A stretch of DNA of 64,000 nt, from positions 372,001 to 436,000 of the forward strand of contig NZ_CP019070.1 of the NCBI RefSeq assembly GCF_001956695.1, written 5' to 3'. The position numbers were made by a program, and so were the translations under genes. Shown piece after piece: positions 56,661 through 64,000 of the stretch. Position 1 is the first letter of the stretch; every line of letters begins with the position of its first letter. This DNA is from Poseidonibacter parvus. GTDB lineage: Bacteria; Campylobacterota; Campylobacteria; Campylobacterales; Arcobacteraceae. Below the pieces are notes generated by a model. That model was not told where the DNA came from and did not search any database. It was given only the letters and a program-made list of their open reading frames with translations.

Positions 56661-57482
56661 ATGAAATTTATAAATAAATTAACAATAATAGCAGCATCAG
56701 TTTTAGCTTTAGGAGCTACAAGTGTAAGTGCAGACAAATTAGATAAGGTTATCTCAAAAGGTAAAATCAAATGTGGTGTTGTTTTAGATTTTCCTCCAAT
56801 GGGATATCGAGATGCAAAAAATAAACCAGCAGGTTTTGATGTTGAATATTGTAAAGATTTAGCAAAGTCTTTAGGTGTTAAGTTAGAGCTTAAATCTATG
56901 TCTTTTGCTCAAAGAATACCTGCTTTAAATTCTGGAAAAGTTGATGTTGTTATTGGTTCAACTTCTGATACTTTAGAAAGAGCGAAATCAGCTGGTTTTA
57001 CAATGCCATATTTTGTTTTCAAACTTCAAGCATTAGTTAAAAAAGATTCTGGAATTAAAGAGTTTAAAGATTTAAAAGGTAAAAAAGTTACAGCAGCACT
57101 TAGTACTACTCCTGAAACAGAATTTATGAAAAATGTAAAAGCTTTAGGTTGGGATGAAGATAATTATTTCTCATCTAAATCAGAAAATGATACTCATTTA
57201 GCACTATCTCAAGGTAAAGCAGATGCAATTATTACAACAGATACTACTATTGCAGAGTTATTAAAACTTCCTAAATATAAAGATTATGTTGCTGGTCCTT
57301 TTATTCCAGGATTTGATGATTTTGTATCAATTATTGTTAAAAGAACTGAATTTGGAATGATTAATTATTTAAATTTATTTATTCACCAACAAGTAAGATC
57401 TGGTAGATATGCAGAATTAAATAAACAATTCTATGGAAATTCTCCAGTTAGAAAATTAACAGTAGATGGAATTTATTATTAA
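56661..57482 (+). CDS. Polar amino acid ABC importer, periplasmic binding protein
   Basis: A 273-residue protein from the ATG at 56661, chosen because AGGA lies seven bases ahead and a signal peptide (MKFINKLTIIAASVLALGAT...VSA) then starts directly. An earlier in-frame start at 56622 adds a charged tail and no site. The mature part is SBP family 3: GKIKCGVVLDFPPMGYRD, GFDVEYCKDLAKSLGV, VDVVIGSTSDTLERAK. Location suggests capture of hydroxyproline or proline-like solutes. Confidence 0.9.
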   Translation: MKFINKLTIIAASVLALGATSVSADKLDKVISKGKIKCGVVLDFPPMGYRDAKNKPAGFDVEYCKDLAKSLGVKLELKSMSFAQRIPALNSGKVDVVIGSTSDTLERAKSAGFTMPYFVFKLQALVKKDSGIKEFKDLKGKKVTAALSTTPETEFMKNVKALGWDEDNYFSSKSENDTHLALSQGKADAIITTDTTIAELLKLPKYKDYVAGPFIPGFDDFVSIIVKRTEFGMINYLNLFIHQQVRSGRYAELNKQFYGNSPVRKLTVDGIYY

Positions 57483-57486
57483 TAGG

Positions 57487-57512
57487 TTATTCAAGGCTTA
57501 AGCCTTGAATAA
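57487..57512 (+). terminator. 26-bp perfect palindrome between binding protein and permease genes
   Basis: TTATTCAAGGCTT and AAGCCTTGAATAA, exact complements with no spacer. No T-run follows. Such a hairpin inside an ABC operon often protects the upstream message or partly stops transcription, so that the binding protein is made in excess. Confidence 0.6.
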
Positions 57513-57535
57513 ATACATCAATATAAGGATTATAT

Positions 57536-58210
57536 ATGTTTGAATTTGATTACACTTTCCACTGGATTACGGTATGGAATGTACTACCTGAAATGCTTAG
57601 CGCTGCTGTAGTGACTTTAGAAGTTGCTATTTTATCTATTGTTCTTGGTCTTATCATTGCTATCTTTTTATCACTAGGAAAAGAATCAGAAAATGAGTTC
57701 GCAAGAACTACATCAATTATATGGATTGAAATTGCAAGAAATACGCCTGCGTTATTTCAAATTTATATGGCTTACTTTGGCTTAGGAGCATTTGGTATTC
57801 ATTTAAGTCCTTATGTTGCTGTATTATTAGCATTAACATTTAATAATGCTGGATATTTAGCTGAAACATTAAGAGGTGGTTTTGCATCAATTCCAAATAC
57901 TCAAATGTCAGCTTCAAGATCTCTAGGAATGAGTAAATTACAAACTTATTGGTATATTATATTACCTCAAGTTTTAAGAAAAGTTTATCATCCTATGACA
58001 AATCAAATAATTTGGGCAATCTTAATGACATCTCTTGGAACACTAGTTGGAATGTTAGAGTTAACAGGTAAAACTGATCAGTTACAATCTTTATCTTTCA
58101 GAACTTTTGAGTTTTATCTTGTAGCTGCGGTAATGTACTTTGTTATGGCCAAAGGAATTTTACTAGCATCAAAATTACTTTCATATAAATTATTTAGAGG
58201 AGATGCATAA
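57536..58210 (+). CDS. Amino acid ABC importer permease (HisM/GlnP type)
   Basis: A 224-residue protein with about five membrane helices. The EAA loop is SASRSLGMSKLQTYWYIILP; IEIARNTPALFQIYMAYF and LAETLRGGFASIP are typical. It forms a heterodimer with the next permease, with which it shares one base. Confidence 0.93.
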   Translation: MFEFDYTFHWITVWNVLPEMLSAAVVTLEVAILSIVLGLIIAIFLSLGKESENEFARTTSIIWIEIARNTPALFQIYMAYFGLGAFGIHLSPYVAVLLALTFNNAGYLAETLRGGFASIPNTQMSASRSLGMSKLQTYWYIILPQVLRKVYHPMTNQIIWAILMTSLGTLVGMLELTGKTDQLQSLSFRTFEFYLVAAVMYFVMAKGILLASKLLSYKLFRGDA

Positions 58211-58932
58211 TGAGTAATAAACAAATTAAATATTCTATATATACACTTCTTATAATATATGTTATTTATCAAACAGTTTCGACAATTCAAGCCTCGTCAT
58301 TAACTTATTATGATTTAGAGTTTTTACTTGAAGGTTTAATGAGAACAATTTATATTTCAATTGTTTCAATTTTAATCGGAACATTTTTTGGAATTATATT
58401 TGGATACTTTAAAAGTAATTCAGGTCCAATATCAAATATATTTTTAAGTGGTTTTCTTGATATTTTAAGATCAGTTCCTTTAATTATTCAATTTATCTTA
58501 TTTTATTCATTTATGGGAATTTTAGAGATTGATATTTCGGTATTTTGGGTAGGTGCAATTGTTTTATCTGCATACACTTCTGCTTTCGTAACAGAAGTAG
58601 TTCGTGCAGGAATTGATTCTGTACCTCAAACTACAAGAAGAGCATCAAGATCTTTAGGTTTATCTTATTGGCAAGATTATAGATATATAGTTTTTCCTTT
58701 AGGTGTTAGAACTGTGTTTCCAGCTTGGATAAGTATTGTTTTATCAGTTATTAAAGATTCGGCACTTGTTTCTGTTATTGGTTATTTGGAGTTATTAAAA
58801 ACTACAGAAGAATTGATTTCGAAAACACAAGAAGCTTTATTATTACTATTAGGTGTTGGGTTCTTTTATTTTATTATTTCGTATCCAATTTCATTATATG
58901 CAGCACATTTAGAAAGGAAGTTAAAAATATGA
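58210..58932 (+). CDS. Amino acid ABC importer permease, second subunit
   Basis: A 240-residue protein with an N-terminal anchor and five further helices. The EAA loop is RASRSLGLSYWQDYRYIVFP; ILRSVPLIIQFILFYSF and VTEVVRAGIDSVP also match the family. It overlaps both neighbours, by one and four bases. Confidence 0.93.
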   Translation: MSNKQIKYSIYTLLIIYVIYQTVSTIQASSLTYYDLEFLLEGLMRTIYISIVSILIGTFFGIIFGYFKSNSGPISNIFLSGFLDILRSVPLIIQFILFYSFMGILEIDISVFWVGAIVLSAYTSAFVTEVVRAGIDSVPQTTRRASRSLGLSYWQDYRYIVFPLGVRTVFPAWISIVLSVIKDSALVSVIGYLELLKTTEELISKTQEALLLLLGVGFFYFIISYPISLYAAHLERKLKI

Positions 58933-59654
58933 TTGAGTTAAAAAAAGTACATAAATCGTTTGGAGATTTAGAAGTATTAAAAGGTATAGATTTAACAGTA
59001 CAAAAAGGTGAGGTTTTATCAGTAATTGGTGGTTCTGGTTCTGGTAAATCTACTATGCTTTATTGCATTAATGCAATTGAAAATATCCAAAAAGGTCAAA
59101 TAGAAGTTGATGGAGTATCTGTACATGATAAGAAAACAAATATTAATAAATTAAGACAAAAAATTGGAATGGTTTTTCAACAATGGAATTCTTTTCCTCA
59201 TTTAACCGTTCTTGAAAACGTTGCCCTAGCACCACAAAAAGTTTTAGGAAAAACAAAAGAAGATGCAGAAAAAATTGCAAAAGAGCAATTAATACATGTT
59301 GGACTTGGTGATAAGTTTGATGAGTTTCCTACAAGAATGTCTGGTGGACAACAGCAAAGACTTGCAATTGCAAGAGCATTAGCTATGGAACCTGAGTATA
59401 TGCTTTTTGATGAAATCACATCAGCACTTGATCCCGAATTAGTAGGAGAGGTACTTGATACCTTAAGACTACTTAGAAAAGAAGGAATGACAATGATTTG
59501 TGTTACTCATGAAATTGCATTTGCAAGAGAAGTATCAGATAGAATTGCTTTCTTTCATAAAGGTGTTATTGAAGAAATCGGAACACCCGAACAAGTAATC
59601 GAAAACCCACAAAAAGAGAGAACACAACAGTTTTTATCAAAGGTTTTACATTAA
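58929..59654 (+). CDS. Amino acid ABC importer ATPase (GlnQ/HisP type)
   Basis: A 241-residue ATPase. Walker A GGSGSGKST (about 33-41), Q-loop GMVFQQWNSFPHLTVLENV, signature MSGGQQQRLAIARAL, Walker B YMLFDEITSALDPELVGEV and H-loop TMICVTHE. It closes the four-gene importer. The family handles polar amino acids; hydroxyproline is inferred from neighbours. Confidence 0.96.
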   Translation: MIELKKVHKSFGDLEVLKGIDLTVQKGEVLSVIGGSGSGKSTMLYCINAIENIQKGQIEVDGVSVHDKKTNINKLRQKIGMVFQQWNSFPHLTVLENVALAPQKVLGKTKEDAEKIAKEQLIHVGLGDKFDEFPTRMSGGQQQRLAIARALAMEPEYMLFDEITSALDPELVGEVLDTLRLLRKEGMTMICVTHEIAFAREVSDRIAFFHKGVIEEIGTPEQVIENPQKERTQQFLSKVLH

Positions 59655-59747
59655 ACCTTTAGATATAAAATGATTAAATATAACTAATTAACAAAAGGAA
59701 ATATACTTAGTGATAAAACTCTTTTTGTTATAAATTTAAGGTAAAAA

Positions 59748-60230
59748 ATGAATATGCAAGTTTCAGATATTTGTGATGATAATCAGAATAAAAAAATTCA
59801 AGTATTATCTGCAAAATTTAATAACTATGGAAAATTGAAGAAATTCTCTGGTCAAATAGAAACATTAAAAATAAGTAAAAGTAATTTTCATTTATTAGAA
59901 ATTCTAAGAGATGAAGATGGTAAAGGTAGAATTATGGTTGTGGATAACAATCAGGATTTCTTTGGTGTAGTAGGGGATAAACTAATGGCATTTGCATTAA
60001 AAAATAACTGGACTGCAATTATTATCAATGGTTATGTTAGAGATACCTTTGAGACTAAAAATATTGATGTAGGATTATACGCAATTGGCGCTTGTCCTTT
60101 AAGAAATTTTGAAAAAACAAAATCTTTTAGAGGTATTGATTTGAAATTTGAAGGTGTAAGTTTTAGTAAAGGTGATTATATTTATGCAGATGAAGACGGT
60201 ATTATTCTTACTAAAAATAAACTAATTTAA
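59748..60230 (+). CDS. RraA-family protein
   Basis: A 160-residue protein close in length to E. coli RraA (161). Shared layout: SDICDDNQ, FSGQIETLKI, GKGRIMVVDNN, AFALKNNWTAIIINGYVRD and GDYIYADEDGIILT. NGYVRD keeps the Arg-Asp pair seen in 4-hydroxy-4-methyl-2-oxoglutarate aldolases; E. coli RraA, which inhibits RNase E, has VRQ there. So either an aldolase on a hydroxy-oxo acid or an RNase regulator is possible. It starts a second set of genes after the ABC importer. Confidence 0.75.
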   Translation: MNMQVSDICDDNQNKKIQVLSAKFNNYGKLKKFSGQIETLKISKSNFHLLEILRDEDGKGRIMVVDNNQDFFGVVGDKLMAFALKNNWTAIIINGYVRDTFETKNIDVGLYAIGACPLRNFEKTKSFRGIDLKFEGVSFSKGDYIYADEDGIILTKNKLI

Positions 60231-60251
60231 AATATTACAAAAAGGATTAAT

Positions 60252-61139
60252 TTGATTTCTAATAATAAAACAACTATCTTAGCATTAATCCTTTTTGTAA
60301 TACTACTATGGGCAGGTAACTTTATATCAATTGCTTATTTAGTAAAAGAGATGGATGTTTTTACAGCTTTAACGTTAAGACTTGCTTTTGTTTCTTTGTT
60401 ATTATCACCTTTTTTGAAAAACCTACCATCTTTTAGAGATCTTTCTTTTTTATTTCTAGCAGCAATTGCGATTGTGCCTGGACACTTTGGACTTCTTTTT
60501 TTATCAATATTAAATACTTCTAGTGTAGGAGGAGTGTCTGTATTAATTCAATTGGCAATACCTTTTTCTATAATATTTGCATGGATAATTTTTAAAGATA
60601 AACCAAGTCCTTTAAGAATTACTGGTTTAACAATATCTTTTTTTGGAATAGTTTTCTTATTATATGATCCAAGTTTATTAGATAGTAGAGATGCTTTTAT
60701 TATGGCAATTGCATCTGCATTGTGTTTAGGTATTTATTTTAATATTGTAAAGAAAATAAAAAATGTGAAAAGTATTAGTGTTATAGCTTGGACATCTTTA
60801 TTAGGAGTACCTATGATGTATATAATTATGCTTTTTAATAATAATACTTTTTCTTCTGTTTTAGAAATTAAAGATAGTTTAACTATATGGGCATTTTTTT
60901 ACACAGTTATTGCAAGTAGTATTATAGGACATGGCATTTGGGCTTACTTAGTTAAGACACAAGATATAAGTTTTATTTCTCCTTTTTTATTATTAGTTCC
61001 AATAGTTGCAGTTATTTTAAGTACTTTTACTTTAGGTGAAGAAATTACATTTCGTTTTATAATTGTTTCAAGTGTGATTATTTTTGGAATTTTTCTTGTT
61101 TTTATATCTAGAAATTCTCAAAATAATTTAAAGGATTAA
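60252..61139 (+). CDS. EamA-family transporter
   Basis: A 295-residue membrane protein with about ten helices, such as ILALILFVILLWAGNFISIA at the N terminus and FLLLVPIVAVILSTFTLGEE near the end. The TTG start has AAAAAGGA ahead. One base separates it from the dehydratase gene. It may export proline or another product, or take part in uptake. Confidence 0.85.
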   Translation: MISNNKTTILALILFVILLWAGNFISIAYLVKEMDVFTALTLRLAFVSLLLSPFLKNLPSFRDLSFLFLAAIAIVPGHFGLLFLSILNTSSVGGVSVLIQLAIPFSIIFAWIIFKDKPSPLRITGLTISFFGIVFLLYDPSLLDSRDAFIMAIASALCLGIYFNIVKKIKNVKSISVIAWTSLLGVPMMYIIMLFNNNTFSSVLEIKDSLTIWAFFYTVIASSIIGHGIWAYLVKTQDISFISPFLLLVPIVAVILSTFTLGEEITFRFIIVSSVIIFGIFLVFISRNSQNNLKD

Positions 61140-61140
61140 A

Positions 61141-62184
61141 ATGGAAATTTTACAAAAAATTAAAGATTCGAAAATCCAAAAAGATTTTCTAAAGATAAAG
61201 ACAATTGATATGCATACAGGTGGTGAGCCTTTACGTGTTATTCTTGATGGTTACCCGAGAATAGAAGGTAAAACAATCTTAGAAAAAAGAAGTTATGTTA
61301 AAAATAATTTAGATCATTTAAGAACCACTTTGATGTTTGAACCTCGTGGGCATGCTGATATGTATGGAGTATTACTTGTTGAACCTGAAAATAAAGATTC
61401 AGATTTTGGTGTAATATTTATGCATAATGAAGGTTATAGCACAATGTGTGGACATGCAACAATTGCTATTACAAAATTAGCAGTTGAGTTAGGTTGGGTT
61501 GAGGTTAGAAAACCAATTACTAATATAAAAATAGATGCTCCTTGTGGGCAGTTAGATTCTTTTGCTAGTATAGATGAAAATGGAGATGTTACAAGTGTTA
61601 GTTTTAAATGTGTTCCATCTTTTGTTATTGCTTTAAATGAAGAAATATATGTGGAAAGTATTGGTACTGTAAGGTATGATTTAGCATATGGTGGAGCATT
61701 TTATGCTTATATAAATGCTGATTCAATTGGTCTTAGTTTGAATAAGGATAATTATGATAAAATTATTCATTACGGAAAGAAAATCAAACATGCAATAAGT
61801 GAAAATAAAGATAATATCAAACATCCTTTTGAAGAGGATTTAAGTTTTCTTTATGGAACAATTTTTATTACAAAATCAGATAAATTTCATAGTAAAAATG
61901 TATGCGTCTTTGCAGATGGAGAAGTTGATAGAAGTCCAACTGGCTCAGGTGTATCTGGTAGAGCTGCAATTCATTTTAAAAGAAATGAACTTTTAATAAA
62001 TGAGAGTATTAAAATTGAGAGTATTTTAGGTACAAGCTTTGATGTCGAAGTAGACTCAACATTAAAGTACTCGGATTTTGATGCTATTATCCCTAAAGTT
62101 AGCGGGAATGCAAATATTACAGGTGAACATACATTTTTAATTGATGAAAATGATGAGTTGAAACATGGATTTTTTTTAAGATAA
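61141..62184 (+). CDS. trans-3-hydroxy-L-proline dehydratase (proline racemase family, Cys/Thr)
   Basis: A 347-residue protein of the same family as the gene at 54314. C103 is present in STMCGHATIA, but the second position is Thr267 in DRSPTGSGVSGR. A Cys/Thr pair is the hallmark of trans-3-hydroxy-L-proline dehydratase, which makes 1-pyrroline-2-carboxylate. The OCD-family reductase in this cluster would then give L-proline. IDMHTGGEPLRV and FEPRGHADMYG are family motifs. AAAGGATT lies before the ATG. Confidence 0.87.
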   Translation: MEILQKIKDSKIQKDFLKIKTIDMHTGGEPLRVILDGYPRIEGKTILEKRSYVKNNLDHLRTTLMFEPRGHADMYGVLLVEPENKDSDFGVIFMHNEGYSTMCGHATIAITKLAVELGWVEVRKPITNIKIDAPCGQLDSFASIDENGDVTSVSFKCVPSFVIALNEEIYVESIGTVRYDLAYGGAFYAYINADSIGLSLNKDNYDKIIHYGKKIKHAISENKDNIKHPFEEDLSFLYGTIFITKSDKFHSKNVCVFADGEVDRSPTGSGVSGRAAIHFKRNELLINESIKIESILGTSFDVEVDSTLKYSDFDAIIPKVSGNANITGEHTFLIDENDELKHGFFLR

Positions 62185-62196
62185 CAAGGAAATAAG

Positions 62197-62835
62197 ATGC
62201 AAGAGAATAATTTATCAGTAAAAGCATATAAAATATTAGAAGAGTTAATTGTAACTTTAAAATTAGAACCTGGTAAAACCTATTCTGAAAAAGAATTAAT
62301 GGCTCTATCTGATATTAGTAGAACACCTCTTCGAGAAGCCTTATTAAAATTATCAAATGAATCTCTACTTAATATTATTCCTAGACGTGGAATTGAAATA
62401 TCTGATATTAATATGGCTAATCAATTATCTATTTTAGAAACAAGAAGAGTATTAGATAATCTTCTTATTTCAAAAGCTACTAAGTATGCTACTACATTAG
62501 AAAAAAATAAAATACTTGATTTTAAAAAACATATGATTGAAGCTGTTGAAAAAAAAGATGTAATTGAGTATTTACGAAATGATAAACAATTAGATCAAAC
62601 AATATTTGAAACGGCAAGAAACGAATATGCAGCAAATGCTACGGCTCCTTTACATATCAGAAGTAGAAGGTTTTGGTATTATTTTAAAGGAAGTGATGAT
62701 TTAGAAGCTTCTGCAAAGGTTCATATGGATTTAATAGATGCCATTGTTGCATCTAATGAAGAAAAAGCAATTGAACTTTCTGATAAGATAATAAACAATC
62801 TAGTTGAAGTAGTTAAAAAATATATGAATATCTAA
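62197..62835 (+). CDS. GntR-family (FCD) transcriptional regulator
   Basis: A 212-residue protein: winged helix at about 1-70 (LKLEPGKTYSEKELMALSDI, then SRTPLREALLKLSNESLL) and an all-helical FCD ligand domain. FCD sites often hold a metal and bind small acids or amino acids. It is the last gene of the cluster and is 12 bases from the dehydratase gene, so it likely controls the cluster. Confidence 0.92.
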   Translation: MQENNLSVKAYKILEELIVTLKLEPGKTYSEKELMALSDISRTPLREALLKLSNESLLNIIPRRGIEISDINMANQLSILETRRVLDNLLISKATKYATTLEKNKILDFKKHMIEAVEKKDVIEYLRNDKQLDQTIFETARNEYAANATAPLHIRSRRFWYYFKGSDDLEASAKVHMDLIDAIVASNEEKAIELSDKIINNLVEVVKKYMNI

Positions 62836-63123
62836 GAACTATTTAACTTAAACTTATAGAATTCTTTTTATATTTATTAATAAGAATTCAACTACTATAT
62901 CATTCCCTCAATATTTCATTTATTTTCACTTTAATTTATAACTATTCTACTCTTAACATAGCATTAAAATAGCATTTGCAATTTATTTGTAAAATTGCGT
63001 AATTTTTAGACAATTTAAGCTAATATATTAAGTTTTAATTAAGTTTCACTGTGAAATAATGATTAAAGAAAAAAAGGTACTACTTTAAGTAGTACTAAAA
63101 AATACACATAAAAAGTTATAAAA
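62836..63123. other. Intergenic region: terminator-like hairpin, dyads, no gene
   Basis: GAATTCTT (62859-62866) pairs with AAGAATTC (62882-62889), probably ending the GntR transcript. GCAATTT/AAATTGC (62978-62998) and TTTCAC-T-GTGAAA (63044-63056) are dyads before the next gene. GTACTACT/AGTAGTAC (63077-63095) is a hairpin with an A-run before it, so it looks like a minus-strand terminator, though no minus-strand gene is seen. Confidence 0.45.
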
Positions 63124-63363
63124 ATGGCAAAGCAAAAATATAAAAGAACAGTTATTCAAAAAGTTATAAATAATCATTTAAAAAGTAATAAAAGAGAAGT
63201 TTCTCAACTTACTGTAAAGATTGATAAAAGACTGGATAACGCACTTTTAGTTTTATCTACATCTTTAAATATTTCTAAAAATAAACTAATAGAAGATATT
63301 TTATTTGAAAGTGGTATTTTAGATGAAGTAGATGAAAATTTTGTTGGAGATAACAATGAATAG
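63124..63363 (+). CDS. Ribbon-helix-helix DNA-binding protein
   Basis: A 79-residue protein: basic tail (1-25), then a strand SQLTVKID, helix RLDNALLVLSTSLN, turn and helix SKNKLIEDILFESG, the ribbon-helix-helix pattern, and an acidic end. Such proteins act as repressors, antitoxins or plasmid-type accessory factors. It overlaps the next gene by eight bases. A 13-bp dyad upstream may be its operator. Confidence 0.7.
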   Translation: MAKQKYKRTVIQKVINNHLKSNKREVSQLTVKIDKRLDNALLVLSTSLNISKNKLIEDILFESGILDEVDENFVGDNNE

Positions 63364-64000
63364 TTTCCCATCACAAGATGAAGTAGTAGAAGCAGTTTTA
63401 ACAGGTATTAAAACTGCTAAGTCAAATTATAGTTTTTGGACTGCTGATGATATTTATTTATCATATGCACCTCCAAAATTCTTGACTATACATGTATCTC
63501 AAGAAATAGCAAAACTAAGTCCTGCTCCAGAAATTTTTATTGATGCAACAATTGCTGATATATTAAGATGTTCTCTTCCTAAAAGAGATGCATTTAAGTG
63601 GTTTATGGCAGAGAATAATATTGCTCAAGATGTAATTTGTTTAACACTAGATGAAAGATTTGAACATAAAAGTGATAATGATTCTATTTCAAAAGTTATT
63701 ATGAGTATAAGAAATGGTGTAAGAAACGCACAAGCTGAATATAAAGATGATATAGAGTTAATGTGTAAATTACTTCAAAGAGAACAAAGGGATGAATCTA
63801 CATTAGACTATGGAGTTTTTGCTTTTTACTTAGATATTTCAAATACTGCAAGAAAAAAAAGCGAAAAAAGATTAGAAGAAATTATTGAAGCATTTAATAA
63901 GATTGTAGCTTCACATAAAAATTTAAAATCAAGTTTTAAAGGAGGCGATATTAACAAGATTGATAATGTTGGCGAATGGTGTGTTGGGTGTTATATTATT
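63356..64000 (+). CDS. Unrecognised protein, 3' end outside the window
   Basis: An ATG at 63356, inside the end of the ribbon-helix-helix gene, opens a frame that stays open to the window edge (215 codons). It begins MNSFPSQDEVVEAVLTGIKT and is mostly helical and charged, with KKSEKRLEEIIEAFNKIV as a likely coiled coil at about 164-181 and CVGC near the edge. I see no known motif. The overlap implies one functional unit with the upstream DNA-binding protein. Confidence 0.75.
   Translation, partial: MNSFPSQDEVVEAVLTGIKTAKSNYSFWTADDIYLSYAPPKFLTIHVSQEIAKLSPAPEIFIDATIADILRCSLPKRDAFKWFMAENNIAQDVICLTLDERFEHKSDNDSISKVIMSIRNGVRNAQAEYKDDIELMCKLLQREQRDESTLDYGVFAFYLDISNTARKKSEKRLEEIIEAFNKIVASHKNLKSSFKGGDINKIDNVGEWCVGCYII

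Noticed and set aside
54314-62184. The two racemase-family genes as a simple duplication
   Set aside because: The second active-site residue differs (Cys254 against Thr267), as do most surrounding residues, so they are likely different enzymes.
1-64000. tRNA, rRNA or CRISPR elements
   Set aside because: I inspected all gaps, the largest about 290 bases, and found no cloverleaf, rRNA-like sequence or regularly spaced repeats.

Overview
The window is AT-rich bacterial DNA with densely packed genes and no rRNA, tRNA, insertion sequence or CRISPR array that I can see. It looks like a chromosome of the Arcobacter group (Campylobacterota). Evidence: an epsilon-type cytochrome bc1 operon with a di-haem cytochrome c1; the order pheS-pheT-aroA-ispH-rpsA-serA and lpxC-tsaB-thrB-ylxR-infB-rbfA-rimP, which I recall from Campylobacter and Helicobacter; an atpB gene standing apart from other ATP synthase genes; an AddA/RecB-like helicase; and many TTG start codons. 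The genus is an inference from gene content, not a database result.

Layout. 1-2.3 kb: start of prfB (minus), a c-type cytochrome and a major porin with a long structured leader. 2.3-6.2 kb: folB and plsY (minus), then nadA-nadC and a DHH phosphoesterase. 6.2-13.6 kb: an M23 peptidase, lpxC, tsaB, thrB, ylxR, infB, rbfA and rimP, tightly packed; ribD follows. 14.7-25.7 kb (mostly minus): efp, serA, rpsA, ispH, aroA, pheT, pheS, a plus-strand HIT protein, accA. 25.7-28.2 kb: fabF, acpP, fabG. 28.2-31.5 kb: queE-queD-queC-moeA. 31.5-45.6 kb: a small membrane protein, rsmE, petABC, thrC, argB, addA, atpB, ilvA, metE and a hypothetical gene. 45.7-50.5 kb: trmD-rplS, a phosphorylase-like protein, a DedA protein, a universal stress protein, an orphan ABC ATPase and a DMT-family transporter.

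The most distinctive region is 50.57-62.84 kb, a plus-strand cluster that reads as a complete hydroxy-L-proline utilisation system. It has two proline-racemase-family enzymes with different active-site signatures. One has Cys/Cys (expected 4-hydroxyproline 2-epimerase) and the other Cys/Thr (expected trans-3-hydroxy-L-proline dehydratase). The first would feed a DadA-like D-hydroxyproline dehydrogenase, a DapA-family deaminase and alpha-ketoglutarate semialdehyde dehydrogenase, ending in 2-oxoglutarate. The second would feed an ornithine-cyclodeaminase-family pyrroline-2-carboxylate reductase, ending in L-proline. A four-gene polar amino acid ABC importer, an EamA transporter, an RraA-family protein and a GntR/FCD regulator complete the set. 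A palindromic site just downstream of an extended -10 promoter is a good candidate operator.

Inside this cluster, right after the DapA-family gene, lies a 23-codon relic that resembles the N terminus of another DapA-family protein and ends in the start codon of the next gene. It suggests that an original deaminase gene was lost and replaced by an unrelated copy. The window closes with a ribbon-helix-helix protein overlapping the start of an unrecognised gene that runs off the end.
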